In this document: positions 8,501 through 17,407 of the stretch, in pieces | Numbering within the stretch: the first letter of the stretch is position 1 | Layout: the number at the start of each line of letters is the position of its first letter | Assembly (NCBI GenBank): GCA_948440265.1 | Contig: CAOJOK010000002.1 | Coordinates: forward strand, 1 to 64,000 | Source of the DNA: an uncultured Clostridia bacterium | GTDB taxonomy: Bacteria > Bacillota > Clostridia > Christensenellales > Pumilibacteraceae | DNA: 64,000 bases | Direction of reading: 5' to 3' | The notes under the pieces: generated by a model | The model's database searches: none | The model's input: the letters and a program-made list of their open reading frames with translations, nothing else | Told to the model about the DNA's origin: nothing | Made by a program: the position numbers and the translations under genes

Positions 8501-8800
8501 ATGAAAACAGTAACCGATATAGCACAGCAGAACTGCAAACTCGACGACTATGACGTCATATCCGACATTTTGGGCTGCCACAAGTCGCTTGTGAAGCTCT
8601 ATGCCGACGCAATCATAGAATGTTCCGACGAAAACCTGCGCGAGCTTCTGCACACTCTTATGAACGAATGTGCCGCCGACCAATTCGACGCATTCCGTTA
8701 TATGAACGCAAACGGTATGTACGAAACCACCTGCGCCGAGTGCAGCGATATAAACTGTGCCTGCGAAAAATACTGCTCTTGCAGCGCAAACTGCGACTGA
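8501..8800 (+). CDS. CotF-like spore coat protein
   Basis: A 99-residue protein with the Coat_F pattern: DYDVISDILGCHKSLVKLY, then a second helix with LRELLHTLMNE, then the F.YMN..GMY ending seen in CotF relatives. These are small ferritin-like helical proteins of the spore coat. The tail carries seven cysteines in 22 residues (CAEC.DINCACEKYCSCSANC), suggesting metal binding or disulfide cross-linking in the coat. The ATG at 8501 has AGGAGG 8 nt upstream; a TTG 9 nt earlier is too close to that site. Confidence 0.8.
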   Translation: MKTVTDIAQQNCKLDDYDVISDILGCHKSLVKLYADAIIECSDENLRELLHTLMNECAADQFDAFRYMNANGMYETTCAECSDINCACEKYCSCSANCD

Positions 8801-8815
8801 CGGTAAAACTAAACC

Positions 8816-8851
8816 AAAGCGGCTTTTTCTTTGCGAAAGAGCCGTTTTTTT
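8816..8851. terminator. Bidirectional terminator between coat genes and PHP gene
   Basis: GGCT..CTTTGCGAAAG..AGCC forms a hairpin with a T7 run on the plus strand and an A-rich flank that serves the minus strand. It lies between convergent genes. Confidence 0.7.
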
Positions 8852-9659
8852 ATAAAAGTTTCAACGCCTTGACCGTTTCTTGCGATATCTCGCGCGGCAC
8901 GGGACGACTTCTCGTGGGCGAATGAAAGTCGCCGCCGTTTGTAATAAACAGACCGTTTTTAACGCCTATTTCCGCGAATCTTCTGACGGCTTCTTCCTGC
9001 GCCTGTTTATAACTTGCTTCTATACCCGAAAGTCCGTTCTTCGTCAGCATTTCTATATACGGCGGAAGTTTGTTCGGGTTCATACGTATGCGCACGGGAT
9101 GAGCAAGTACCGCAATGCCGCCGCAGTCGCAAATCAATCTTACCGCTTCGACGGGCGTTATCGCTTCGTTGGGGACATAACAGTCGCCGCCTGCCCGTAA
9201 CCACTTGTCGAAACAGCTTTTGACGTCGGGTTCGTATCCAGCGTCCACCATTCCCATAGCCGCGTGCGCGCGCGAAGGATTTCTTCTGGCAAGCGCGCGT
9301 ACTTTTTCATAATCGAGCGGCATACCGTGCTCGCATAACAGCTGTATCGTGCGCTTGAAACGCAATTCTCTCGACTCCGACAATTCGTTGTCGAATTTTT
9401 TAAACTTCGGATTGCTACTGTCGACGTAATATCCGAGAACGTGTATATCGCAACCGTCGTATGAGGAGATTTCCACGCCGGGCACAAACTTCAGTCCGAG
9501 CTGCTTTGCCGCCGCTTCCGCTTCGTCCACGCCCGCCATAGTGTCGTGGTCGGTCAGGGCAAACGCATCCGCTCCCGCGTCCAGCATATACTGCGCGAGC
9601 TCTTTCGGAGAGAGGTCTCCGTCGGAATAATAGGAATGTGCGTGCAAATCGGCTTTCAT
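8850..9659 (-). CDS. PHP-domain phosphoesterase (TrpH/RNase AM-like)
   Basis: A 269-residue metal-dependent phosphoesterase of the PHP superfamily. The metal-binding motifs are all present: DLHAHSYYSDG at the N-terminus, LTDHDT, LAHPVR and GGDFHSPTR near the end. Close relatives (YciV/RNase AM) act on 3',5'-nucleotide phosphates and RNA 5' ends; the substrate here is not proven. The ATG at 9659 has AAGGAG upstream, and the start nearly abuts the cca stop at 9662, so the two genes form an operon. Confidence 0.87.
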   Translation of the reverse strand: MKADLHAHSYYSDGDLSPKELAQYMLDAGADAFALTDHDTMAGVDEAEAAAKQLGLKFVPGVEISSYDGCDIHVLGYYVDSSNPKFKKFDNELSESRELRFKRTIQLLCEHGMPLDYEKVRALARRNPSRAHAAMGMVDAGYEPDVKSCFDKWLRAGGDCYVPNEAITPVEAVRLICDCGGIAVLAHPVRIRMNPNKLPPYIEMLTKNGLSGIEASYKQAQEEAVRRFAEIGVKNGLFITNGGDFHSPTRSRPVPREISQETVKALKLL

Positions 9660-9661
9660 CT

Positions 9662-11023
9662 CTACTCCTTTTTTGTCTTGACTTCCTTTTTCAAATTCTC
9701 CGCTCTGACTGCCGCTCGCTCCGTAAGCCACGACCTGTTGTTAAGGCGCGGATTGAGCAGACACACGTCCAGCATATCTTTTAAAAACAGTCCTATCTGT
9801 TCGCCTTCCAGACCTGCCGAATGACAGTCGTTTCCGTCTATTTCCAAATCGCCGACGTATATGGGCGCGCCGCTCTCTATCAGCTCCCACTTTACCGCAG
9901 TGAAACGGTTTTCGCCGAGCTGTTCTTTCGACGTCATACCCGTAGCCAACTTATCGGCATTTATCAAGTCTATGAGGTCGTCTATAATATCGAAATTCGC
10001 CGCGACGAACCGCTTGACTTTCGCGTCGGACGTATTGCCTGCCATATCGTACATATGGTTCAGCACAAGCTTTTTGACGAACGCGATTTCGTCGTTGCTG
10101 TATCGCAGTCCGTAATACCCCATTCGCCTTTCGGCTATCTGCGCGGACACCAATTCGTGACCGTACATATTGCCGTGTTTTTCCTGACAGTACGCTTTCC
10201 CCAAATCGTGGAACAAAGCCGCCAAACGAATCTTGGGCGGCGCATAAGCAACCGTTCTGAAAGTGTGTTCGGCAACGTCGTATTTGTGATAGGCAGGATT
10301 CTGCTCCACGCCCATACACTGCTCCACTTCAGGAATCAGATATTGGAACAGACCCATTTTAGCCAGCAGTTTAACTCCGCGATAATGTGCCTGGTCAATG
10401 CCGTTTGCCACGTCCGCCGTCAATATTTTATCGAGTTCTTCCCTCTTTCTCTCCGGCGTTATGTCTTTCAGCAGTTCCGCTTTCGCCATTGCGGCGGACG
10501 CAGTTGCGCCGTCTATTTTGAACCCGAGCTGGCAGGCAAAGCGCACAAGACGAATAATGCGCAAGCCGTCGGCAGAAAGCGTGCGCTCGGGCTTGTAAGA
10601 GCGAAGCACTCCGCGCTCTATATCCGCAATGCCGCCGACAAAGTCTATAAGCTCGTCGCCGATTATATCATAGTATACGCTGTTGCAAGTGAAATCGCGG
10701 CGGAGAGCGTCCTGCTTCATATCCGTCGTGAAATACACTTCGCTCGGCGTGTGTCCCTTGTCATAGTTCTCCACACGAAAAGGCGTATATTCATACACCT
10801 CTTTTCCGCATCTGATTTGCGCCGTTCCGAGACGGAAGTTGACCGTTTTTACCCTATACTTGGGCGACAATTTCAATGCGCTCACGGGTTGAGGTCCCGT
10901 AAGGTCTATGTCGGTCGGTTTAAGACCGCGCAGACTATTACGAACATAGCCCCCGACGAGATAGACGGGAACTCCTGCGGATTTGACGAGCAATTCCAAG
11001 CTTTTAGGTACTTCTATTTTCAT
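9662..11023 (-). CDS. cca: CCA-adding tRNA nucleotidyltransferase with HD domain
   Basis: The 453-residue class II tRNA nucleotidyltransferase / poly(A) polymerase family protein maintains tRNA 3' CCA ends. Its head has the GGYVRN loop (about residues 24-29) and the DID metal-binding pair (38-40). The linker has the DGLRIIRLVRFACQLGF segment. An HD phosphohydrolase-like domain follows (LFHDLGKAY and an HE pair). Class II enzymes use one site for CTP and ATP. Its promoter puts the transcript start only about 2-3 nt before the ATG, and there is no Shine-Dalgarno site. Confidence 0.92.
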   Translation of the reverse strand: MKIEVPKSLELLVKSAGVPVYLVGGYVRNSLRGLKPTDIDLTGPQPVSALKLSPKYRVKTVNFRLGTAQIRCGKEVYEYTPFRVENYDKGHTPSEVYFTTDMKQDALRRDFTCNSVYYDIIGDELIDFVGGIADIERGVLRSYKPERTLSADGLRIIRLVRFACQLGFKIDGATASAAMAKAELLKDITPERKREELDKILTADVANGIDQAHYRGVKLLAKMGLFQYLIPEVEQCMGVEQNPAYHKYDVAEHTFRTVAYAPPKIRLAALFHDLGKAYCQEKHGNMYGHELVSAQIAERRMGYYGLRYSNDEIAFVKKLVLNHMYDMAGNTSDAKVKRFVAANFDIIDDLIDLINADKLATGMTSKEQLGENRFTAVKWELIESGAPIYVGDLEIDGNDCHSAGLEGEQIGLFLKDMLDVCLLNPRLNNRSWLTERAAVRAENLKKEVKTKKE

Positions 11024-11032
11024 ACATAGGAT

Positions 11033-11061
11033 ATTATATCATTAAAAACGCGTTTTGGCAA
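11033..11061 (-). promoter_or_regulatory. cca promoter, nearly leaderless
   Basis: On the minus strand TTGCCA (11056-11061) and TATAAT (11033-11038) are 17 bp apart. The ATG of cca follows the -10 box by 9 nt, so the mRNA would begin about 2-3 nt before the start codon. Confidence 0.75.
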
Positions 11062-11079
11062 TCTTTTTCGTTATTTCTC

Positions 11080-11108
11080 TTGATATTTCGCTACAAAAAT
11101 GTTATAAT
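11080..11108 (+). promoter_or_regulatory. Sigma-A promoter of the lipid kinase gene
   Basis: TTGATA (11080-11085) and TATAAT (11103-11108) are 17 bp apart. It is back to back with the cca promoter. Confidence 0.8.
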
Positions 11109-11157
11109 GAAAAGCGGAAATTTACCTCAATGTTTTTACTTTAAGGAGAAAACGAAG

Positions 11158-12009
11158 ATGTACCGTTTTATAGTAAACCCCGGCAGCGGAAGCGGAAACG
11201 GAAAAAAATTGATTTCGCTCATAAACGAGTATATGTCAAGCAAGGAGATTCCGTTCGAGATTTGCGAAACGGCAAGAAAGGGTCACGCCAAACAGCTTTC
11301 CGAAGAATTCAAGGGTGAACGTATAATCGCTATCGGCGGAGACGGGACTTTTCACGAAGTGCTGAACGGTCTCGATACCGAAAACTGCGGTTTGGGTTTC
11401 ATTCCCTGCGGACGCGGCAACGACTTTGCCGAAGCATTCGGACTTTCCAAGAAACCGACGGAAGCTTTGAACGCCGCCATAAACGGCGAACCGACCGATA
11501 TTGATTATATACAGCTTGCCTGCGGATTGCGCTGTTTGAACATAGGCGGTACGGGATTGGACGTGTCCGTGCTCGAACGCGTGGAAAACAAGCGCGATAC
11601 GAAGTTGACGTACCTTATGTCTTTGATTTACTGCATATCGCACTTCACGCCCTATGAACTCGACGTCACAAGCGGTTCGGAAACCAAACACTATTCCTGC
11701 ATTATGGTGGGCGTCTGCAACGGCAGACAGTTCGGCGGCGGTATGAAAATATCCCCGAACTCCTCTTTCAACGACGGCAAATTGAATATAATAGCCGTCG
11801 AGCTTCCCAAAAACGGAAGAATAATGCGTGCGCTTATGGGCTTTACAAACGGTAAACATCTCGACAAACCGTATACGCACCACTTCGAGTGCGAGCAGGT
11901 CAAAATAAGTTCGCCGTTCAACTATCCGATAGAGCTGGACGGAGAAATATACAAAGACGTCGTTTTGGACTGCAAAGTCGTCAAAGGCGGACTGAAAACC
12001 TTTAAATGA
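11158..12009 (+). CDS. Diacylglycerol kinase-family lipid kinase (YegS/DgkB-like)
   Basis: A 283-residue protein with the DAGK catalytic fold: the VNPGSGSGNGKK start, the IGGDGTFHEVLNG nucleotide-binding loop, and the GFIPCGRGNDFAEAFG segment, with a C-terminal beta sandwich. Family members phosphorylate diacylglycerol or related lipids at the membrane using ATP. The ATG at 11158 has TAAGGAG upstream; the longer frame begins inside the promoter and is rejected. It is transcribed alone, between its own promoter and terminator. Confidence 0.9.
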   Translation: MYRFIVNPGSGSGNGKKLISLINEYMSSKEIPFEICETARKGHAKQLSEEFKGERIIAIGGDGTFHEVLNGLDTENCGLGFIPCGRGNDFAEAFGLSKKPTEALNAAINGEPTDIDYIQLACGLRCLNIGGTGLDVSVLERVENKRDTKLTYLMSLIYCISHFTPYELDVTSGSETKHYSCIMVGVCNGRQFGGGMKISPNSSFNDGKLNIIAVELPKNGRIMRALMGFTNGKHLDKPYTHHFECEQVKISSPFNYPIELDGEIYKDVVLDCKVVKGGLKTFK

Positions 12010-12031
12010 TAAAGACAATTTTTAAAGAATG

Positions 12032-12072
12032 AAAAAGAGTGAAGGGCTTTAAAGTCCTTCACTCTTTTTTTT
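12032..12072. terminator. Bidirectional terminator
   Basis: AAAAAGAGTGAAGG pairs perfectly with CCTTCACTCTTTTT around a 9-nt loop and is followed by more T. It ends the lipid kinase transcript and the convergent gene at 12090-12785. Confidence 0.85.
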
Positions 12073-12089
12073 GCCGAATGAATTGTAAT

Positions 12090-12785
12090 TCAGGGTTTGT
12101 TTTTTTCGCCGATTATCAGTTTCCATTTTACATTTCTTGCGCAAAAATAGTGTGCTTTAACTTGCCGTATTTGGGAAATTGTTTCTATAGAACTGTCTTC
12201 CGCCCAATAAATCAAATCGTTTGCAAAAAACACCGTAGAGTCGAATATTATGGGAAAATCGTTGTCTATAGCAATGCGCCCGTAATCTTTAAACAGATTG
12301 GTTTCCGCGTCGCCGTCAAGTTCGAATAATATTTCACTGCCCCACGTTGTGTCAAAATGAATGTACTGCTTTGTGCCGTCCGTATAAATATCTTTAATAT
12401 AAGAGTCGTGAAAGTTAAAAGAGGCGTACATTAAGCTTTTTACATCGGCTTCGTTTTTTATGTCAAACCATTCACAATCTTTAACCGCCCCCTGCAATGC
12501 TTTGCATTTATCGAAAACAGCGGTTTCGTTTATTTTGGTTTTAAAAAACTTTTTGGTTATATTTTCAAGAGCCCAGTCATACCCCTCAATCTTTCCCCTT
12601 TTAATCCACCCGTCTTTTTCTGCATTATAAATAAACACATCGGTTTCGGGTCCCCAGATTTTAACGAATTGTAAAGAAGTATAGTTTTCATTGAAAACCA
12701 AAACTTCCGATGACCATACTTTATTATAAATTGCAAATACAATTGAATTATAAAGCCCGTTTTTCGTTCTGATTTTTGCAATCAT
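12090..12785 (-). CDS. Uncharacterised protein, AT-rich gene
   Basis: No family was recognised for this 231-residue soluble protein. It is rich in aromatic residues (many W, F and Y), with no signal peptide or membrane segment. A FNFHDSYIKDI segment in the middle resembles a motif seen in several small orphan proteins, some of them immunity-like; this is only suggestive. The ATG at 12785 has AGGAG 6 nt upstream. The gene is visibly more AT-rich than its neighbours and stands alone between two terminators, which suggests recent acquisition. Confidence 0.7.
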   Translation of the reverse strand: MIAKIRTKNGLYNSIVFAIYNKVWSSEVLVFNENYTSLQFVKIWGPETDVFIYNAEKDGWIKRGKIEGYDWALENITKKFFKTKINETAVFDKCKALQGAVKDCEWFDIKNEADVKSLMYASFNFHDSYIKDIYTDGTKQYIHFDTTWGSEILFELDGDAETNLFKDYGRIAIDNDFPIIFDSTVFFANDLIYWAEDSSIETISQIRQVKAHYFCARNVKWKLIIGEKNKP

Positions 12786-12847
12786 TATAGCTCCTGTCAA
12801 TAATGTTATCTTAAATATTATACAACAAGCAGCTTAAAAAGTAAAAT

Positions 12848-12888
12848 AAAAAAAGCGCACCTACTCTGCTTGCAAAGTAAAATGCGCC
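12848..12888 (-). terminator. Terminator of the transglutaminase lipoprotein gene
   Basis: On the minus strand GCGCA..TACT pairs with AGTA..TGCGC and is followed by T7. Confidence 0.65.
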
Positions 12889-12918
12889 TATACTTCTTTC
12901 TGCGTAAATTTCCTATGA

Positions 12919-15621
12919 CTACAGTTTTACGGTAACCATTATATTCGCCGCCGATTCGAACATCAGTACGTCCACATTGCGATATCCCTTTTCCTTTAAA
13001 CGCAGGCTCAAAGGATTTACCGACGACTTCATCGTCGAGTGCAGTGCGCTTACGTATTTGTCCGAAGCCGCAAGCTCGATACCGAAATATACCCTTGCCT
13101 TTGTGCTGTTCATAATGGTTACGCTCTTTTTTATGCCGTTCAGCCTGTATGCGATATAATCGGCTATTTCGCGAAGTTCCGCGTCCATCGCACTTCCACC
13201 GACGTCGATAAAGGTGTCGACTTTCTTTTGCGCGCCGTTCGAATCGGTGTAAGTCAATTCCATTTTGTCGTAAATATTATAACTTTCCGCCGCCGTCACG
13301 GGGTTGTTCGTGGTGTGGTCGTATTCGTGCGTGTCGGCAATGTCCGCGTCGGAAACCAGCAAGTGGTCGTGCCAAGCCATTTCATAAACCGTCTTGGAAA
13401 ACAGCGAACCGATTTCCGCAGTCGAGTCGCCCCAAGTGGGGTCGCACACATACCATTCTCCGTCCACTTTGACTTTTGTCCAGGCGTGACCGCCCCACTG
13501 TTCGTTTTTAACAGCCAGGGCTTCCGCTCTCGTCAGTCCTGCAACCGACGGACCTGCTATGCCGGTCACGCGGTATGCCGGTATGCCTTCCATATTGCAC
13601 AGAAGCGACATCGCCTTGCTCATACCGTCGCACACGGCATATGCATTCGTCGTCGTCAGCACGCCTTCCAGCCAGTAAGCGTTATATTTTGCGCTGTCTA
13701 CTTCGTTGCTTGCAGACACTGCGGAATGGTCGTACTGCACATTCCACATAATCCAGTCGTAAATGCTGTGCACCTTTTCCGCGTCCGTCATATCGTCGGA
13801 GTTTATCTCTATAAGCAGTCTTTTTGCAAACGAATACAGCTTTTCCGCCGTCGACCCTTTTACAGGAACGGGACGCACGCCGTATTCGACTGCACGGAAC
13901 AGTTCTTCCGAGGTCATCACCGATTCATAGCGTGAATAAGTGTCCGTAACAAATTCGTGCGTGGAATTGCGCAGCAAGCTCTTGCCGAGCGCGGACGCGG
14001 TGTGCGGCTCCAAAGCGTCGTACTGCCGTATCGTCTGCGAATAATCGCCCGATTTGCTCGGCACGACGGTGTTGTCGCAGCCGACCGTTACCGTCATAAC
14101 GTCGCCTGCTTTTACCGAATATACCGTCTTGCCGTTCACTCTCGGCGGCTCGGTGGAATAATAACCCGTAGTCGCGCCGTAACTGAACGCATTGCCCAAA
14201 AGGGACGGTTCTCCCACGCTGCTGTAAGCCTTCTGCGCAGGCGTGTATGCCATATAGACGGTGAACTGAACTTTGGACGCCGTTTTACGGAAAGCCATAT
14301 AATAGGCATAAAGCTCGTTGAACTCGTCATCGCTCACTATATAATGGTCCAGCGTCGAACCGAGCACTTTGTTCTCCAATGTCGAAACGGCTTTGTCATT
14401 TATCTGGTTTACAGTCACGCTTTCGCTATACTGCGACTGCGTGTATATTCCGTTGTCACCGAGCGAACGCACGCTTATCCTGTACGACGCCAACTTTATA
14501 TCGATGAGTTCACCCAAATTGACGCTTGTTCCGTCAAAAAACTGTTTGGACGATATGTTGGACGAAGTTATGTTTTCCGAAACCTGCGTGACTTTGCCGT
14601 TTTCGATTTTCTCGATTTTTAGACCGTAATTCATATTTTCGGTATGCGGACAGTTCCAGGTCACAAAGATATTCGGATATACATTGTTATAGGACGCTTT
14701 AACTCCCGTAGGCGTAACGCTGCCCCTTGCGGTTATCACAAGCTCTTTTTTGCCGTCGATTAAGACGTCTTCGCCGTTGAGCTTGACCGTAACGGAATAT
14801 ATACCTGCCATCTCGGGCGTATAAGACCACTTTGCACCGCCTGCGAAATAGAGCTTGCCGTTGACATAATAGTCTATAAAAGGTTCGGGGTCGCCGTCCA
14901 CGGCGGAATAAGATACGGAAAGCTTCACCGACGTATAATCGTCGTTTTGTTCCAGCTCGCCGCTCGAAACAGCCGACGCGTTTTCCACTTTTTCGGTGAA
15001 CACTTTGACGCGGCTCTGCGCCTTGCACTCGCCGAGTTCCGCTTCGATCATATGTTCGCCCGCCTTGTCTTCGGGAATAAATTCGTACGAAGCCGAACTG
15101 TTTTCAATCGTCTCCCCGTCCACTTTCCATATAAAAGTGCTTTCGGGGTCAAGCTCGACGTCCGCCGCCGCGTGGAACGTCACGGGGGACACTTTGCCCA
15201 CATACTGCGCCACATTGCCGACCGTATTAAGCGTCAGAACCGTAGGCGTCGGATATCCGACGTTCACCGTTATCTCGGCTGTTATATTCGGATTGGCTTC
15301 CGCAAACGCCGTCACTGTGGCTTTTCCCGCCCCGACCGCCGTTATCTGTCTGCCTACGATTTCCACGACGTCATAGTCGTCGCTTTCCAGCGTGAAATTC
15401 TTGTTAGACGCAAGAGCAGGTTCGAAATCGAGCGCGGCAGTCGTAACCGTGTATACGTCGCCGATATTCAAATCTATCTGCGACTGCTTGAACGAAATAG
15501 CGGTCAACGACAGTCCGAAGCAACCGGAAAAACAGCCCGACAGCGCAGGCATCGCAAGTACCGCTATAAGCACTGTTATAAGGGGCGCTAAAACCGCCCT
15601 ATTTTTCTTGACTTTGACCAT
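12919..15621 (-). CDS. Surface lipoprotein with Ig-like repeats and a transglutaminase-like domain
   Basis: A 900-residue exported protein. The N-terminus is a lipoprotein signal with lipobox LSGC (Cys 30). The next 370 or so residues look like bacterial Ig-like (Big2 type) modules followed by a fibronectin-like stretch. The C-terminal third holds a transglutaminase/protease-like domain with the expected triad: Cys in AVCDGMSKA (about 663), His in GGHAWTKV (about 711) and Asp in CDPTWGDS (about 727). Such proteins are thought to act as cell-wall or surface peptidases or cross-linkers; the substrate is unknown. The promoter at 15628-15656 implies a leaderless mRNA. Confidence 0.83.
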   Translation of the reverse strand: MVKVKKNRAVLAPLITVLIAVLAMPALSGCFSGCFGLSLTAISFKQSQIDLNIGDVYTVTTAALDFEPALASNKNFTLESDDYDVVEIVGRQITAVGAGKATVTAFAEANPNITAEITVNVGYPTPTVLTLNTVGNVAQYVGKVSPVTFHAAADVELDPESTFIWKVDGETIENSSASYEFIPEDKAGEHMIEAELGECKAQSRVKVFTEKVENASAVSSGELEQNDDYTSVKLSVSYSAVDGDPEPFIDYYVNGKLYFAGGAKWSYTPEMAGIYSVTVKLNGEDVLIDGKKELVITARGSVTPTGVKASYNNVYPNIFVTWNCPHTENMNYGLKIEKIENGKVTQVSENITSSNISSKQFFDGTSVNLGELIDIKLASYRISVRSLGDNGIYTQSQYSESVTVNQINDKAVSTLENKVLGSTLDHYIVSDDEFNELYAYYMAFRKTASKVQFTVYMAYTPAQKAYSSVGEPSLLGNAFSYGATTGYYSTEPPRVNGKTVYSVKAGDVMTVTVGCDNTVVPSKSGDYSQTIRQYDALEPHTASALGKSLLRNSTHEFVTDTYSRYESVMTSEELFRAVEYGVRPVPVKGSTAEKLYSFAKRLLIEINSDDMTDAEKVHSIYDWIMWNVQYDHSAVSASNEVDSAKYNAYWLEGVLTTTNAYAVCDGMSKAMSLLCNMEGIPAYRVTGIAGPSVAGLTRAEALAVKNEQWGGHAWTKVKVDGEWYVCDPTWGDSTAEIGSLFSKTVYEMAWHDHLLVSDADIADTHEYDHTTNNPVTAAESYNIYDKMELTYTDSNGAQKKVDTFIDVGGSAMDAELREIADYIAYRLNGIKKSVTIMNSTKARVYFGIELAASDKYVSALHSTMKSSVNPLSLRLKEKGYRNVDVLMFESAANIMVTVKL

Positions 15622-15627
15622 ACTCGA

Positions 15628-15656
15628 ATTATAGCAGAAAAGCGCGTTTTTTTCAA
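15628..15656 (-). promoter_or_regulatory. Leaderless-type promoter of the transglutaminase lipoprotein
   Basis: On the minus strand TTGAAA (15651-15656) and TATAAT (15628-15633) are 17 bp apart. Only 6 nt separate the -10 box from the ATG at 15621, so transcription should begin at or next to the A of ATG. Confidence 0.75.
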
Positions 15657-15812
15657 CTGTTTTAGTATAAAAACATTTTTGTGATAAATATGTGCAAAAA
15701 AGTTAAGCAATTTTGAAAAACATATAATGTATTTATGCGCAGAATTATCGTTTTGTCCGAAAATTCGACCTTTTTCGTTCTATCGCACAATTCGGGCAAA
15801 TAAATTATTATT

Positions 15813-17342
15813 ATGAAAAAAGGTATCATAAAGGCAGTCTTTACCCTTTCGGCATTCACGGTCTTGGAAAGGACGATAGGCTTTGTATTCAAGATATATC
15901 TCTCGCGGCAGCTCGGCTCGGTATCGCTCGGCGTATATCAGGTCTCGCTTTCCGTATTCTATGTGCTTCTCGGCTTGGTCACAAGCGGCATACCGCTTGT
16001 CGTGAGCAAGCTGACCGCCAAATACGTTGCCGAAAAAAAATTCAAGTCGGCGCAATCGCTCGCGTCCGCGGCTATGATAACGGGCGTTTCGGTATCGGTG
16101 GCGGTGTGCGTGATATGCTTTTTGCTGAAAGATATTCTCGGCGGACTGTTTGCCGCCAAAGAGTCTATGACTCTCTTGCTCATAATGCTGCCGGGCTCCT
16201 GCTTTTCGGCGGTATACGCCGCACTGCGCGGCAACCTATGGGGCAACGAAAGATACACTCTCGTTTCCGTCGTGGAGGTCGTCGAACAGGTTATCAGAAT
16301 AGGCGTGTGCATAATAGCATTCTCGCTCGGGTTCGACAAAATGAAAAGCACGGCATTCGCTATGCTGCTCGGCTGTGCGTTGAGCTGTGCAAGCTGCGTC
16401 ATAGGCTATTTCGCACTCAAGGGCAGACTGTCGCCGCCGAAAGGACAGTTTGCCGCTCTCATAAAATCGGCTCTGCCGATAACAGCCGTCAAAACGTCGG
16501 GAAGTATTTTAAACTCTTTGATAGCTTTGATTGTTCCGCAGCTGCTGATATCGAGCGGTATGAGCATTGCGCAGGCTATGAGCGCATACGGCGCGTCCGT
16601 CGGTATGGCTATGCCGCTTCTGTACATACCGATAACTGTCATAGGCTCGCTTGCCTTTGTTATGATACCCACGCTGTCCACGGCACGCGCGAACGGAGAC
16701 GGAGAATCAGTCAAGCGGCAGATTGAAAACGCCATTGCCTTTTCCATAACCCTGTCCGCGCTGTTCGTCCCTATGTTCTTCGAACTCGGCGAACCGATTG
16801 GCATATTCGTATATGACAGCGCGGAAAGCGGACGCTTCCTGTCTTTCTCGGCGTGGCTCTTGATACCGATTGCCGTCGAAAGCATAACTTCGTCTATGAT
16901 GAACTCGCTCGACCTTGAAATCAAAAGCCTGATAAACTATCTTATAGGCAGTGCCGTGCTGTTTGCGATATTGTTCCTTTTCAGAAATAATTTCAACGTC
17001 AATATTCTGTCGATAGCTATGGGCATAAATCTCACGCTCTCGTCCGTTCTCGACATCATAGACATAAAGCGCAAAACGCACATAAAGCTTTCCTTTATCC
17101 CTGCGCTTGTCAAATCGGTATGTCTGATTTTCCCTGCCATACTGCTGAACAGGTGGCTTTATGCGCTGTGCTATGCCCTGCCCGCGTTTTTCCGAATTGC
17201 AGTCGCAGGCGGAGTGTCGCTTATCTTTATGATTGTCTTGAACCTTGTGTTCGCCACATTCGATTTGAGTATGTTCGTGAAGAAAAAAGAAAAAGTTTCG
17301 AAAAAGAAGGCGAAAACCGTTGCAAAAACCCGTCGGGCATAG
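15813..17342 (+). CDS. SpoVB-like MOP-superfamily polysaccharide/lipid flippase
   Basis: A 509-residue integral membrane protein with about 12-14 hydrophobic segments and a lysine-rich cytoplasmic tail. The opening (VLERTIGFVFKIYLSRQLG...G.YQV) is the hallmark of the SpoVB / polysaccharide biosynthesis branch of the MOP exporter superfamily. Relatives flip lipid-linked sugars (wall or spore cortex precursors) across the membrane. In spore formers SpoVB is needed for cortex, but Clostridia have several paralogues, so the exact role is open. No Shine-Dalgarno site precedes the ATG. Confidence 0.85.
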   Translation: MKKGIIKAVFTLSAFTVLERTIGFVFKIYLSRQLGSVSLGVYQVSLSVFYVLLGLVTSGIPLVVSKLTAKYVAEKKFKSAQSLASAAMITGVSVSVAVCVICFLLKDILGGLFAAKESMTLLLIMLPGSCFSAVYAALRGNLWGNERYTLVSVVEVVEQVIRIGVCIIAFSLGFDKMKSTAFAMLLGCALSCASCVIGYFALKGRLSPPKGQFAALIKSALPITAVKTSGSILNSLIALIVPQLLISSGMSIAQAMSAYGASVGMAMPLLYIPITVIGSLAFVMIPTLSTARANGDGESVKRQIENAIAFSITLSALFVPMFFELGEPIGIFVYDSAESGRFLSFSAWLLIPIAVESITSSMMNSLDLEIKSLINYLIGSAVLFAILFLFRNNFNVNILSIAMGINLTLSSVLDIIDIKRKTHIKLSFIPALVKSVCLIFPAILLNRWLYALCYALPAFFRIAVAGGVSLIFMIVLNLVFATFDLSMFVKKKEKVSKKKAKTVAKTRRA

Positions 17343-17407
17343 TATACTGTAACTGTTTTGCCGCGACAAACGGCAGAATATAAATTCAAAAAGGAGAACG
17401 CCCGACA

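Noticed and set aside
13613-13640. The 900-residue lipoprotein as part of the ATP-grasp/transglutaminase system
   Set aside because: It shares only the broad transglutaminase fold with the 23.7 kb protein, is exported and Ig-like, and is not linked to the ATP-grasp genes.
17343-17407. Tetrahydrofolate riboswitch before the FolT-like gene
   Set aside because: None of the conserved THF-I core sequence is present in the 65 bp upstream; only the unrelated nested stems inside the coding start were found.
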